From Ligula intestinalis (Eukaryota > Platyhelminthes > Cestoda > Diphyllobothriidea > Diphyllobothriidae), in NCBI GenBank assembly GCA_036362985.1, contig JAYGXS010000010.1, positions 8,495,745 to 8,559,744 of the forward strand: a stretch of 64,000 nucleotides of DNA, read 5' to 3'. This document shows positions 1 to 11,300 of the stretch, in pieces; within the stretch, counting starts at the first letter, position 1; every line of letters begins with the position of its first letter. Both the position numbers and the translations under genes were made by a program. The notes under the pieces are model-generated. The model had not been told where the DNA came from. It saw only the letters and a program-made list of their open reading frames with translations, and ran no database searches.

Positions 1-370
1 TCGCAAATTCTCTCATAAAGGCGTCAGGAAAACTAGACTACTGACACGCCCTCCTGTTCTGTTCTTAGCTGACGCCACAGAGCACATTCCTTCCCACCGC
101 GAGAGGTGGCGACTCTCTGTACCCAAAAAACAATCATGCCCACTCTTAAGACTGTTTTCTTCACCTGACAAGTTACGTGACCTACGGGCGAAATCAGCTG
201 GCCATGATTGCACACACGTGTGTTAGCACGACAAATCGAACTGTTCCTTGATCTGCTTGCCTTCCTGCACTATTTACTTATTCTATCACGAAAGCTCTTG
301 TAAGTCGAAGCATAACGCTAACTGATCAGGTGCGTGCGGCCGTGCGGGCTCACGCCTATGAAGGACTCAC

Positions 371-669
371 CTGTCGAGCCATCTCAAGGGCTTTTCGGCG
401 CTCGTCTGCGTTGCGTTGACGTTCCTCGTCACGTTTCCGCAGCTCCTGAACGCGGGCCTCACGCAATTGGCGGGCTCGTTCGCGCGCAGCCTCAGCGGTA
501 GCCTCTGCAGCGGCCAAATTAGCCAGCAGCTCGCGGCTCCGTTCTGCTGCCAAGGCCTCGGCCTTGAGTCGTCTTTCGGCAATGGTGCGCGAAATGCCTG
601 CACCAGGCTGCATCGCGGGAGTAACTGAGGCCTTTACGTCGCTATCGCTTGGCGCATGTTTGGCGGTAG
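371..669 (-). CDS. internal exon of an unidentified coiled-coil protein
   Basis: I do not recognise this protein. On the minus strand a 299-nt segment is bounded by a plausible acceptor (ttattgcag, AG at 671-670) and a strong donor (CAG|gtgagt, GT at 370-369), and is open in one frame throughout. It encodes about 99 residues: a short Ser/Thr/Asp-rich start (KHAPSDSDVKAS), then a long helix-forming stretch dense in Arg, Glu and Ala (for example RARQLREARVQELRKRDEER), typical of a coiled coil. GC content is clearly above the flanking DNA, which supports coding. The composition resembles coiled-coil segments of microtubule-associated (MAP7-like) or SCAPER-like proteins, but that is a weak compositional likeness. 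It starts with two bases of a split codon and ends in phase 0. It could be downstream of the exon at 7247-7843, whose end phase fits. Confidence 0.5.
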
Positions 670-835
670 CTGCAATAACAGGAGAGAGAGAGAGAGGATA
701 TATACATAGAGATTTCTGGACTGCTGCTTATAAAATAGTTTTGGTAGATTTAAACGATTGCCAATACAAGCAAACATACGAATCCCAGGATGTAATTAGG
801 AAGAAGACAACTCGATCACTGGGACAATACTGTAA

Positions 836-882
836 TTTACCTAACGTTTCGACATCCGTCGCGGATTCATCATCAGAAACAT
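836..882 (-). ncRNA. hammerhead-like motif, degraded copy 1 of a PLE-type family
   Basis: On the minus strand CTGATGA (876-870) is followed by a hairpin ATCCG-CGA-CGGAT and then GAAA (850-847), with a one-base-pair helix III and TT where TC is expected at the cleavage position. The flanks can pair as a weak, wobble-rich helix I (five pairs). The order CTGATGA, hairpin, GAAA, CG, T(H) is that of hammerheads known from Penelope-like elements. The changed cleavage position suggests a decayed copy. Confidence 0.35.
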
Positions 883-1186
883 TAGCATTGTCAACGACGA
901 CAAGGGGTAGGATTTAGCACAGCCAGGAAGCCCCACCAGGATCTGTGAGATTAGTCATACTTGGGTCACCTTAACAGCCAAGTCTACTGCAACGTAGGGA
1001 TTCCACCAAATCTGGTACAGTAAGCTGGCTGTCCAAGCACTACTGCCTAAGCAATCAATTCAGAATCCAATAGGCGACTATCAGGCGTACTTGCTGAAAA
1101 GAAAGTGTCAGCAGATTTCAATAATTCACTTAACCCTTTCCACTTTGAGAAGAGGACGACTCGATCGCTGAGACAATACTTTTCTT

Positions 1187-1230
1187 TGCCTGACGTTTCG
1201 AGCTCCGTCGCGGATTGGTCATCAAAGGCA
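1187..1230 (-). ncRNA. hammerhead-like motif, copy 2 of the PLE-type family
   Basis: On the minus strand TTGATGA (1225-1219; first C of the core replaced by T) is followed by a TCCG-CGA-CGGA hairpin, GAAA (1199-1196) and CGTC. The bases outside the core pair perfectly as helix I: TGCCT (1230-1226) with AGGCA (1191-1187). Conserved flanking sequence (agacaatact...) is shared with copies 1 and 3. Helix I and the GAAA/CGTC side are intact, but the C-to-T change in the core probably inactivates it. Confidence 0.4.
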
Positions 1231-1464
1231 TAGACGGAGAAGTACACCAGTTCCGGAAGGCCAGATGACCGAACAAGCACCACGCCCGAGTCAACCACGC
1301 GTGATGAAAGGTCAATAGGTCAGAGCTCGCATGCCGTTCAACAGACCCCAACACTCAAGAAGGCAATTACGGTTAATTGTCGCTGTATGTTTCCAGTAAT
1401 AACTGCATTCTATAAATATTGCAAACTCTTATGCATACTTTATCCGATCTGCTACTACTCGGAT

Positions 1465-1560
1465 TATGTCTCTGATAACGTCAGGCGAATGAAAGTAGTG
1501 TCCCAGCGATCGAGTCATCTTCTTCTCAATTATTTCCTGGGACTCGCATGTTCGTTTATA
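1465..1560 (+). repeat. dispersed repeat next to hammerhead-like motifs
   Basis: The sequence running from taacgtcaggcgaatg through a clearly recognisable ttcctgggactcgcatgttcg recurs near 31195-31240 and, more diverged, near 31690-31770. In all cases it lies beside or extends the CTGATGA...GAAACGTC motif, so it is part of one mobile family. No reading frame is preserved. Confidence 0.5.
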
Positions 1561-4500
1561 TCGGCACCTTTACATTTCCGAATTCCACCGTGGCGGCTGA
1601 GTTTTTCACTAATGCTTCAAAGAAATTGAGACATTAAGCAATGGCTTTTATTAACTGGTCGACATGGAGCATTCGTGCGCACCTCAAATGACTGTCCCAG
1701 GGGTTATGTGGAAATTCCAAAGACGATAAATATAGGAGTTTGTACGCACATCGTAAGGGGTGCAAACAAATCGGATTGTCTGCTTAGGGTAAACTATATT
1801 ACTTTTCGTGAATGCAAACACTTTCTACGTTGATGAACCTTGTTGGCAAAGACTACGCAGACTGGAATGGCCGTTTCTGACTCATTTGCCGGCATTAGCC
1901 AGCCAAAACCAACCCAAGCTAGTGCGTCGCCAGAGGCTGGAATCCGCGCCCTGATCATCTGCGTCGTCGGCATTGTTCATCTGTCTCCGACAATAGCACT
2001 CGTGCGCCTACCGGCGGGACTCAAGAATGAATGAGTCCAGTAAGCCACCGGTGGGCAATAAGAGCTTATATAGGCCCATATATTAATCCCTACGCCTTGC
2101 ATGTTTTCCTACGAAAACGGTGGAAATAGGGTTTTGTGAATGGGAAATTAGGACAGGCAGTGGAATGTACTTAAATAAATGCTAAATGCATTTTATTTTA
2201 ATGTATTTAGAAGTGTTTTTGATTTATACCTGTAAGTTTTCCTAATCTGTATTATCATTTAACTTATTGTGTAAAAACCTGATTATCAGATTGCAGGTTT
2301 CTTGAATTTCCCGGAAAATTGAAATGATGGTTAAAGGGTCGTCTACTTCAACTTACCTGAGGTCCAACTTACCATTCTGGAGATAGATTAGTATAGTCCG
2401 CGGCGTGAAGCGCCCCGCACATCTTCAATTTACATGCGGAACAACTTACTTCCAGAGGCCGCGAGTAGCAACTTTGACTGCATTTTATTCACTTTAAACT
2501 TACTTCTAAAACATTCCTTCTCTGCCTATCCTATTTTTTCACCCCCAAAAACTCTAAAACCACCGTTTTTGCATGAAAAAATGCTGGGACTAGGGGTATA
2601 TGAGTGGGTCTACATAAGCTTCTTTCACCCACTGGTAAACGTTCATTGACCAAGAAGATTCCTGTTGGCAGACTATATAGAGAGACCACCGTGTGACAAA
2701 AACAGAGGGATACAGAAATAATATTTTTAACGGTGCAAACGCGTTAGGACGAACGCATATCCTATAGTTGACCTTATAGAGAAAGAGCTTTATGTTTTAA
2801 AATGTTGCTTTTCTTCGAAAATCATAATTCTCGTTTTTGTCTACCCGCTTTGAAATACCCAAACTGATTAGTTCAATAGAAAGCTGACCAGGTACAGGCG
2901 CTTCTATTCCTCCGTGGGCTTTTCATCTCTACTATCAAACTTTTCACTTTGGTGATTCTTGCTCTTTTTATGAATATTCTTCCTATCCGATGAGGCATGA
3001 TCTATGGAACGAGAATTCAAACCGCAAATCCTTGATTTTATGCTCGCAGATGTTAGTAATATTGCCTTGTTCAATTATTATGAAATGCATACTGGGCCTA
3101 ACGATTATTATCATCATAATTGTTCCAAAAATTTCAAAATGGATGATGTCACTATTAGAGCCATGCAACGCCAAAACCGTATACACCCATATTAATTTTT
3201 TTCAGAATGTCCTTTTAAAGTTGCATATAAAATTGGGGTCGTAAGCAATTGCTAATCGAAAGACCCCTTGCTCGAGTATGTAGGTGTTTTCTCCTACGAG
3301 CTTTTGGACGTGCTCCAAACGCGGAAAAGAACAGTGAACAAAATAGTAACCACGGACCAATCATACGGTTGACCTTGACTGGCAATAACCAACCACGATT
3401 TTCTTACATTGCTTCAGCAACTGGCTTTTGGGCATTATTGACCACAATTCAGGAACCAGCAGAGCTGACATTTCTCTTTTGGATATTGCTTCAGCTTTAC
3501 TTTACAGCTTATTAGGAATTCTGCAATTGTAAGTACACGATTCAGTGATTCAGGAATCCTTACCATGGTCTGCATCACTAAAAATTGACTAGACACTACG
3601 GCATGCTATTCATGTGTAAATTTACATTACAGACGTTTATGAACACGCAGCCATGTTTTGCTGTCAATCGTAATCATCATAATGGCCTGCTGTGTGCCTT
3701 TGGGTGTGATCTTTGGTCATTCTTCTCCAGTATCGGCTCAATGAATTGAAGCTCTTGCAGAAACACCACTGTTTTGTCATTGCCTGATGAGAGAACAGTC
3801 ACTCCGCCATATCTTGCTCCAAGTTAAGCCCACTCTTAACATATGTATGCACTTCCAGTCTTCTACTTGCAAGGTCTTATCCTCTTGGTCATTGTCAAAG
3901 TCCAAGTATGATGGAACACACTTGTTTTTTATTTGTAGCACTGTGTGTCGGACAGGTGCAAATTTCCGAACTGAAAATGAAGTAGATAGCAAACAAATTG
4001 CCAGTTTATGCGACTTTTGGCTCGAAACTCATTCGGCTGTACAGATTAAACTACCGCACGCAAGTACTAGACGGGGCGGATTCCGCGCAGTTCCTATGAA
4101 CTGCTATATCCCATAGTGGCATACCTAAGCGCAGGCTTCATGTCGCGCAATCGACCGCGTCCAATCTCAACAATACAGGGTCTTACGGCTCGGAAACAGA
4201 ACTGTGTGCTAGGTGAGGAGAGAAAAGGGATAACGTCGAATTCAAAGAATCCGGCCTCAGGGAACTTTAGCACATTCGTTACCATAAAACGCTGACACAC
4301 TTGAATTGACTACGATGTGTCACAGGTCGTGGCTCGTGATGGCGGATGGAGGATAAGTCTCACTGGTTCCTTCTAAACGTGACCTCTAGGACACAGTTAC
4401 CACTCACATAGGATCCATATTGTCTTTGTAGGGAATATCAAGAACACTGTAAGGGGACCACGCCAATTGTGACAAACTCAGATGGGCAGTTGAGCTTTAT

Positions 4501-7166
4501 TAACTCAAGTTCACCTTCGGCCGTCTTGACACAGCCTTTTTATCGGAGGCGGGGCATGGTAGGTGCTGCGCAAATTTACAAGCGCTGGTAAAAAGTCATT
4601 TGCCATTACCGTTTTGCATCCACCCTGCTGTGGGAGGCATGATGAAGATCATACTTAACGATAGCCATACTGTGTCATGTAGCAAGAGCAGGGTAGTTCC
4701 CATGAAATTGTCTTAACAATGAATGACAGTAGTTGCGTTTCAGTGTCTACGACCAGGAGTGCTCCGAAAAGAACGCTATCTTACTGGTTCTAGCATTTAA
4801 GCTCAGCAGGATAACGCAACGAGATTACACACACTGTTAGAAGTATACCCCCCAAAAGCTGCGGCGTACTTACTGTTAGGAGGCGCCTAACAGACAGATA
4901 GCATGTGGCAAGCACCCGCGCTCACAGCAGACTATCGATCGGCTTATACACGACGAACGCAACTCCCAGTCAAATCAATCAATGATTCAACTGTTAAGCT
5001 GAATACCAGAAGCTGAGTCACAACCAATCGTGTCGGTAGCCAAGCCAGGAGAGATGATTGCCTCGATGGACCTAGCTTACATTCATTTGTGGTCCTTTTA
5101 CACTCAACGACTTCTGCTTCTGTGCTCTTCTTGTGGTGTTTTTCCTTGGGGGACTCACACAAGGCGTATTTGGGCGATGATACCTCAGCCTTGGCTACCG
5201 TTACAACACTTACGACAATGTAGAAAAGAAATTTATACACATTTTGGAGTCCGGTACTTTTGGGAGGAGGAATTAAAACGAATGTGACGCATAAAGTACA
5301 GAGCGGAGGGCCCTGACAACTTATATGACTGATGATACGTTAGTAAAATTCTTACGGTAGCTCGTACGGATTAACTTTTCCAATTCGTGAAGATTCATTC
5401 AGCCCGTAACATTAGCAGATAGTTGACTTAGCTGCAGCATCCGACCTAATTTTTTGTCATCTCTGCTCAGTCCTCTATAAAATGGAAAAGGAGCACAGTG
5501 TGATCGAACTACTAAAGGTTTTCTGTCTCATATCCAACTTTCCTCACAAATTAGTGCTACACCAGGTAACCGTTGTAACCTCATTAATCGGATATAATCG
5601 ATCGGGGTTAATGAAACAAAATATCGATTCTGAACGAAACCCATCACTTTAGGATCCCGACGTATACTTTTGAGATGCTGTACAGTTTCGGTATTGACAT
5701 TGAACAATAATCCTTTGATTAAAAGACACAATTTAGAACAAATGCTTTAGGTCCCTTGCATGCCTCCTCTTAACATTAATCTCTGCTTAGCGACGCAAGG
5801 TTTATCCAGCTATTGAACGCCTCGACATCATATAATTTTCTATATTTTCTATAATTTAAAGTGCATTTCATTTCAAGAAAATCACCTTTAGTCGGATATT
5901 TTGTAAAGCAGATTACCATTTTAGTTGTTCCAAAAGACAACAAATTGCTGGAATTCTACTATTAGAAACTACCTCGTGCAAGACGATTGCTATTCCTAAT
6001 TAGTCGCTAGAAGCAAATAGCCGGGTGCCGAGAAGCAGATCAGAGCCATATGAGTCCATCGCTGGAACATAAAGTGTAGTGGCCCGTAATTTAGCATTTT
6101 CCCTCGAAATCATCTCCAGAGATCGACGTCTCTGATGGTGGGTTTGACTTAGAATCCAAAATGTCGGGCCACTAAACTGTATGTCTCAACAGTCTTACCT
6201 TCTTCTGACGTCTTATTTTTTACCTGACAGGGTAAGACAATTTATTTAAGTGTAGACTTTGATTAATAATCTATGCCATGCTAATCAGAAGTATTTAAAA
6301 ACCTCAAGTTCAAAAGGACTCATTCATTTAATTATTTGTAATATATGGTCAAAAGTATAAAGGACAAAAGATCATCACATTGGTGTTTTGCAAACATGGC
6401 AAACTTTACTTGGACTTTTACTGCTCAATTAATGTCCTTTTGAGTGCAGGTGTGTTCTAGTGCTAATTTTAATCTCATGGTCGACGCTAATAAAGACGTA
6501 GCCTTTGTTGTTGCAGAAGAGTCGCGTAAGTTACGTTCTGTGGAAGTGTAAAAACGGCCACTTTTTACCTTTAGTCGACAAAAATCGATGAGTTGGTGAA
6601 AAAAGACCAAAACATCCGATTACATTACTGGAACGTTATTATTTATGTCGCAAATCTTTTACTAGGAATAAGTACTTAACCTGAGGAAAAGCGTATACCA
6701 TTCAGAGGATATTATATAGGGCTTGTAAATTTGTGCAAGAGATGTGGACCCTGTTGTATGTTTTACAAGTAGCGGGAATAATGAATGAATACGATGCTTT
6801 ATTAATGAAAATTTCACAATTGTAAGAAAAGCTCATAATTATGCATTGCCTTGAAACCAAGCAAATACCCTTTCTTCTAGCATAAAATTTGCAGAAGACT
6901 TAAGTTTCTATCACATGATTACAAAAAAATTTGCGTTTTCTGGTAGCCTTGGCTCACTTTCTTGTATCATCAAGCGACTGATGACGAAAAGGGCTGTGCC
7001 CCCACATCCCGTACCCCATTCCTCCTCAGCACTGGCCTTCTATTTGTTCTTCAAAGACATCTTGGTTTGCCCAGACCACTGTCGTTAAAATGCCTCTATA
7101 TAGCCATTTAAGCTGCCTAGTTTGCGCTTAGCTGTCTAATTTCCCACATTTCTGAAAATATTCAAA
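1561..7166. other. non-coding stretch, mostly AT-rich, no recognised gene
   Basis: Apart from the repeats listed I see no reading frame with coding composition, no recognisable domain and no RNA gene. If the two minus-strand exons on either side (371-669 and 7247-7843) belong to one gene, this is the bulk of the intron between them. Confidence 0.4.
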
Positions 7167-7172
7167 TTTATT
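7167..7172 (-). promoter_or_regulatory. candidate polyadenylation signal (AATAAA, minus strand)
   Basis: AATAAA on the minus strand lies about 20 bases beyond the TAA (7193-7191) that would end the reading frame of the 7247-7843 exon if the donor at 7246 is not used. It supports the reading in which the frame runs to that stop, but the hexamer is common in AT-rich DNA. Confidence 0.3.
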
Positions 7173-7246
7173 AAAGAGGTCAGAAAAGGTTTATAAGACG
7201 AGTTCTGTCTTTATGCTATAAATAGATTCGGCTGACTTGAACGTAC

Positions 7247-7843
7247 CCTTTAAACTCTCGACATCTCGGCCTGTCAGTGGCTGAGATATTCTTGACCGCC
7301 TCCGTCGACGTCGTAGTCGCGTCCCTCGACGTTCTGGGTAGGAGGTGTCCAAGTTAGCTGCTGTATCTTCTGCTGGCCGCGTCGCCAGATTGCTGGGTGA
7401 CGCCTCCGGTTCGGCACAGCCCGTATTAGAGCCCAGAGCGAAAACCTCATTGGCCTTCTCCTCAATGACCCAGCCCGCATAGTCGGCCTCCTCCGTCTCC
7501 GGGACCTCTCCGCAGAGTTTGTGTTTTGCACGCCCTCGTTCCTCCTCCATGGTCTCATCGAGTGTCTCATCGACGCCTGAGTCTTGCGTAGTGAGACTGC
7601 ATCTGCCCAGACCGTTTTCGTTGGAGAGCGGTGCGGAGGATGGAGCAAAGGGCGAAGACGCAGAGGAGATGCCACGGGACTCGGCATCGACGTCGGCTGA
7701 AGAGAGGGTTTGGTCTTTGGTGGGTAAACTTGGCAAATCTGTCGGCGGACTGCCTCCGACGTTGTTGTTGTCGTCCGAAAGATCTTCCTCGACTGGTTTT
7801 TCAAGTGTCGTCTGGCTCATTGCGACAAGGAAACTGCCGTGGC
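7247..7843 (-). CDS. exon of an unidentified acidic, Ser-rich protein with an Arg run
   Basis: I do not recognise the product. An ATG at 7820-7818 opens a frame of 209 codons to TAA at 7193-7191. The protein begins MSQTTLEKPVEEDLSDDNNN, is rich in Ser, Asp, Glu and Pro (low-complexity, probably disordered) and contains a basic block LRRRRRRSR near residue 170. GC content is much higher than in the flanks. An acceptor (tgaattgtag) ends at 7844, so the exon may start at 7843 with the frame open upstream of the ATG. A very good donor (AAAGG|gtacgt, GT at 7246-7245) would end it at 7247 in phase 1, which matches the two-base start of the exon at 669. So either this is a terminal exon ending at 7191 or an internal exon of a longer gene. 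Confidence 0.5.
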
Positions 7844-8039
7844 CTACAATTCACATGAAAAAGGAAGCCCTAGAATTCAGGTGCTGAATGTAGGTACTTG
7901 TGTGAGTGATATGGGTAGGATCGGAGTATTTTGTAAACTGCATGTTAGTATACTTTAACAGTAGCCCTGAACAAAATCGCCGCCCTCTGATTTACCTGTT
8001 CTTTACAGTGAGTAGGGCAGGGGGTGTGTATGCAACAAT

Positions 8040-8380
8040 ACCAAGAATACTATGGCTTACTCTAACCCTTACCCGCTCCATGGCCAGAACTTATTTATTA
8101 TTATTATTATTATTTATTAACCTTTTAAGGCAAAACCAAACGTCATCTTACCCAAACCATACAATCTTGAAACCCTACCTCTAAGTCTGAATCGCTATTT
8201 CCTTCCATGAAATCCGAACACTTGTTCCAACCCAAAGCCTTGCCCCCACCTGAACCCCAAATCATAACTAAAGCCCGGAAACCCTAAGATCAAGGGGAAT
8301 CCAAACCGTGGTTAGCCCTAACCTTGACTTTCAATCCAATAAGGGTAACTTGGATGACAGTAACGCTGGCGAAGGTCAAA
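8040..8380. repeat. degenerate CCCTAA-like hexamer tract with a TTA microsatellite
   Basis: Irregular copies of ccctaa and variants such as aaccctta, ccctac and cccaaa recur at roughly six- to twelve-base spacing, and a (TTA)n run lies at about 8095-8120. The unit resembles the TTAGGG telomere repeat in reverse, but it is too diverged and interspersed to be a working telomere. Similar tracts occur near 18430, 18960-19090, 25200-25260 and 38790-38845. Confidence 0.5.
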
Positions 8381-11300
8381 TTCCGCAAAACATATAGGCC
8401 CTTCCGCGGCCTATTGTTGAGCAAATACTAACGAACTAACCCTATGCAAATAAGATAAGAAGGTTTATTTTTAACAGCCATTCAGTGGGGTTACGTACGT
8501 TACCCTCACCATGAGTAATACCTAGAGTCAATTATTTAACCCTTAAAACTGAATGTACCTCGTTTCTGCTTACTAAAGTTGTTGGTAAACGCGATCGACG
8601 AACTAACCTCGGTCCCTGCGCACTCCCGGTCATGAGCCATAAGTTGAACCTCTTTTATGAAACCAACAGCTAATTGGAATGTCTAAAAGTTCAAGCAAGA
8701 AGGATCAAAAGTTTTACAGTTCTTTCAAGTGACAATTGGTTGAATCAGTTTCTGACTAAAAAGCTACCTTTGAACATTTTAATTCCGAGAACTATTCAAA
8801 TATACAGGCTGGTCACAACATTAAATGCCTCCAACTAATTAAACTGCGAAAATTTTCAATTTCTTTTTACGGAATTAGTATTAGTGACTACTTAGTCTAC
8901 TGACTACTTTACAAATATGGAAAAATTGATATCTTAGGAAGGAATGGGATGATGAAGCTACAAAATATGAGCATAGTTTAATAGGAGTCATCAGGTTGAT
9001 TGACATAAAGAGTGCATACTTCGTTTATCGACGAAGTGAAATCATAGATGTAAGGAAACATTTTGGTCATGAACTGAGTCAGAAAACGTCTAGGAGAATA
9101 AGCGCAGGAACCACTGAACAAACAGTGTGAGCGGTAGCAGGCTGGTTTTTAGTCATAGCGTATTTCCCATCTAGTAAAATAATATTGACACTCAACGCCA
9201 CTCGGCTAGGAACACAAAAAATATTTCAATGCGATTATACAGAAAAGCTAATTTTTTCTTTTCCTAACTATCTGGATGGTCCAACTTCAAAAGCCAGGAT
9301 GTGATTGGTCCGAGGTAGTAAGGGGACATCAGTACGAGGTACAGAAAACGGTAATTTTAAAGAGGGTCAGATATCTAAGCGCAACATATATTTAACTCGA
9401 CTGTTTAGTATTCTAGAGAGTAAGAGGAGGAAGAAGGAGAACATAGAAGAATAAGAAAAGAACATAGCCAAGAACACAAATTCGAGAAACAGTAGAAAGA
9501 CAATATTTGTTATCGAAATATAATTGAAACTGCATGCACATAGGACGCAAAAAATCAACATCGTACCCTTTTGGAAGAAATTGACAGCCTCGACGTTGCC
9601 TATCTTCCTCACACAGCGACACTGTAATATACTCATACGCAATAAAAATGGCTCCGCCGCCGTGTTGCCTATCGTTGCCTCGTTTAGAATTTGTTCAGAG
9701 TTACTGTGTTGTGAACTGATTCTGCGCATTAACCTCAGAAGTAGCGGCCGCCCAGCCGCCAATACGCGTGCAGCGACTGTGACAGCATATAGGAAGGCGA
9801 GGATCAACGGTCATCATTGTAGCTGGGGTCATACATACGCAGGCAGTGGCCTATTTGCATCTTCTCACACCTTCCAGACGCGGGCTATTAGGCCAGGCCC
9901 ACCCAGGGAGGGAAACGTTTTCTAACTAAAGGGAGGGCCAAAGTTAAGATCCCAGCCTGGTGAAATTACCGTTGACTTTGAAGCTCCGTTACAAATGAGG
10001 GTAAGCATCGCTAATGCGCGACTTGTCCACCCCCTCCCGGCCAAGACAAGAGAATAGGAACCACGCGTTATACAGGTAGCTTTTGCGCGCTCTGGAAGAT
10101 TATTGCCGTGAATTGACAGATGGAAAGAAAATGAAGCCTCTCCACATGCCAACTGCCTCATAATTATTTTTGTAGTAAGGTTGGAAAGAGGAGGTAAGAA
10201 ATGGAAGCTGTTGAGCATCGATCTACGTAGGGCGAACATTTATGGCAGGCTCGGCAGTGTATGGGACTTGGAATCACCCTTAATGTAGATTGCTTTATGA
10301 TTAGTTCAAAAAATGATAGCTGGGATTACAATTTTAGTTAGAGTTAAAAGAAGAATTCGGGAAAATTGCCCCTTCTCCTTACTCTATCCTTCTGCCTTTC
10401 CAGATGGGGCCACATCAGCAATTCGAACCCAAATAAGCTTCCTTTGCCTACGACAATGATTTGCTCTGTTTCCGAAAGAGATTGTGTATTTTATCGGAGT
10501 TCAGGTATTTTATGAAAGGTTAATTACCACTCATGTGGTGTGTGTACGCTGAATGCCCCCCAATACCGTGTGCTATCATTATGCACTACAAAATTGAATA
10601 ATTTTCTCATGCAAGTTTTTTTTTAACTTTTAGCCTTAGCGTGATACAGTTTGAACCTGCTCAGTTACGATTCAGATCAAAAGATAAAAATACGAAATAG
10701 CTGCTACCTGGAATACGTCCACGTACTTTTCTAACCGTTCAAGTACGAGAGTGAAAGAGTACCATGTTAGAACGACAAGTTTCCACGGAACATCGGGGTC
10801 TCTAATGTTTGAGCAGCGCTTTTGTACACCGACCTTCATTGTAGAATATGTGCAAACTTTTTGAGGATTGCACCAAAACTGGTTGGGTTTAGTGATCTTT
10901 CGCAAAATCCACAAATGCAGTAGGATTTTGTATTTCATGCACATTTGACGGGAAACAAGTTTTTGAAGTTGTGCAAAAGGCATGTTTTTTTCAAAATAAT
11001 TAAAGTTGCTACCCCTAAGGAATCAGGGCAAAACCGTTTTATTTCCCTGTACGTTTTGTACTTTAGCATTTAGCAGCAATGTGCACCATAATTGACATTA
11101 CAGTCTACAAAAAAATTACAAACGTTGCACACCTGTTGCAATCAGATACATACTTTGGAAAAGAAACTTTAAACTGTGAAGTTTCGACAGCGGTTCCTCA
11201 GATTTTCATCAAACGCAGAGTAAAGAAAATGCGCCCAGAAGCAGCTAACATTGCGAGTGCACATGTATATGTACCTTCCGTACGTGTCTTCAGTTAAACT

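Noticed and set aside
6970..6990. CTGATGA followed by CGAAAA as a hammerhead core
   Set aside because: The two boxes are adjacent with no room for helix II, and no cleavage triplet or flanking helix is present.
9367..9807. 146-codon minus-strand frame with hydrophobic Phe/Leu stretches
   Set aside because: The hydrophobicity is produced by AT- and GA-rich low-complexity DNA (ttctt/aagaa runs); no recognisable membrane protein pattern.
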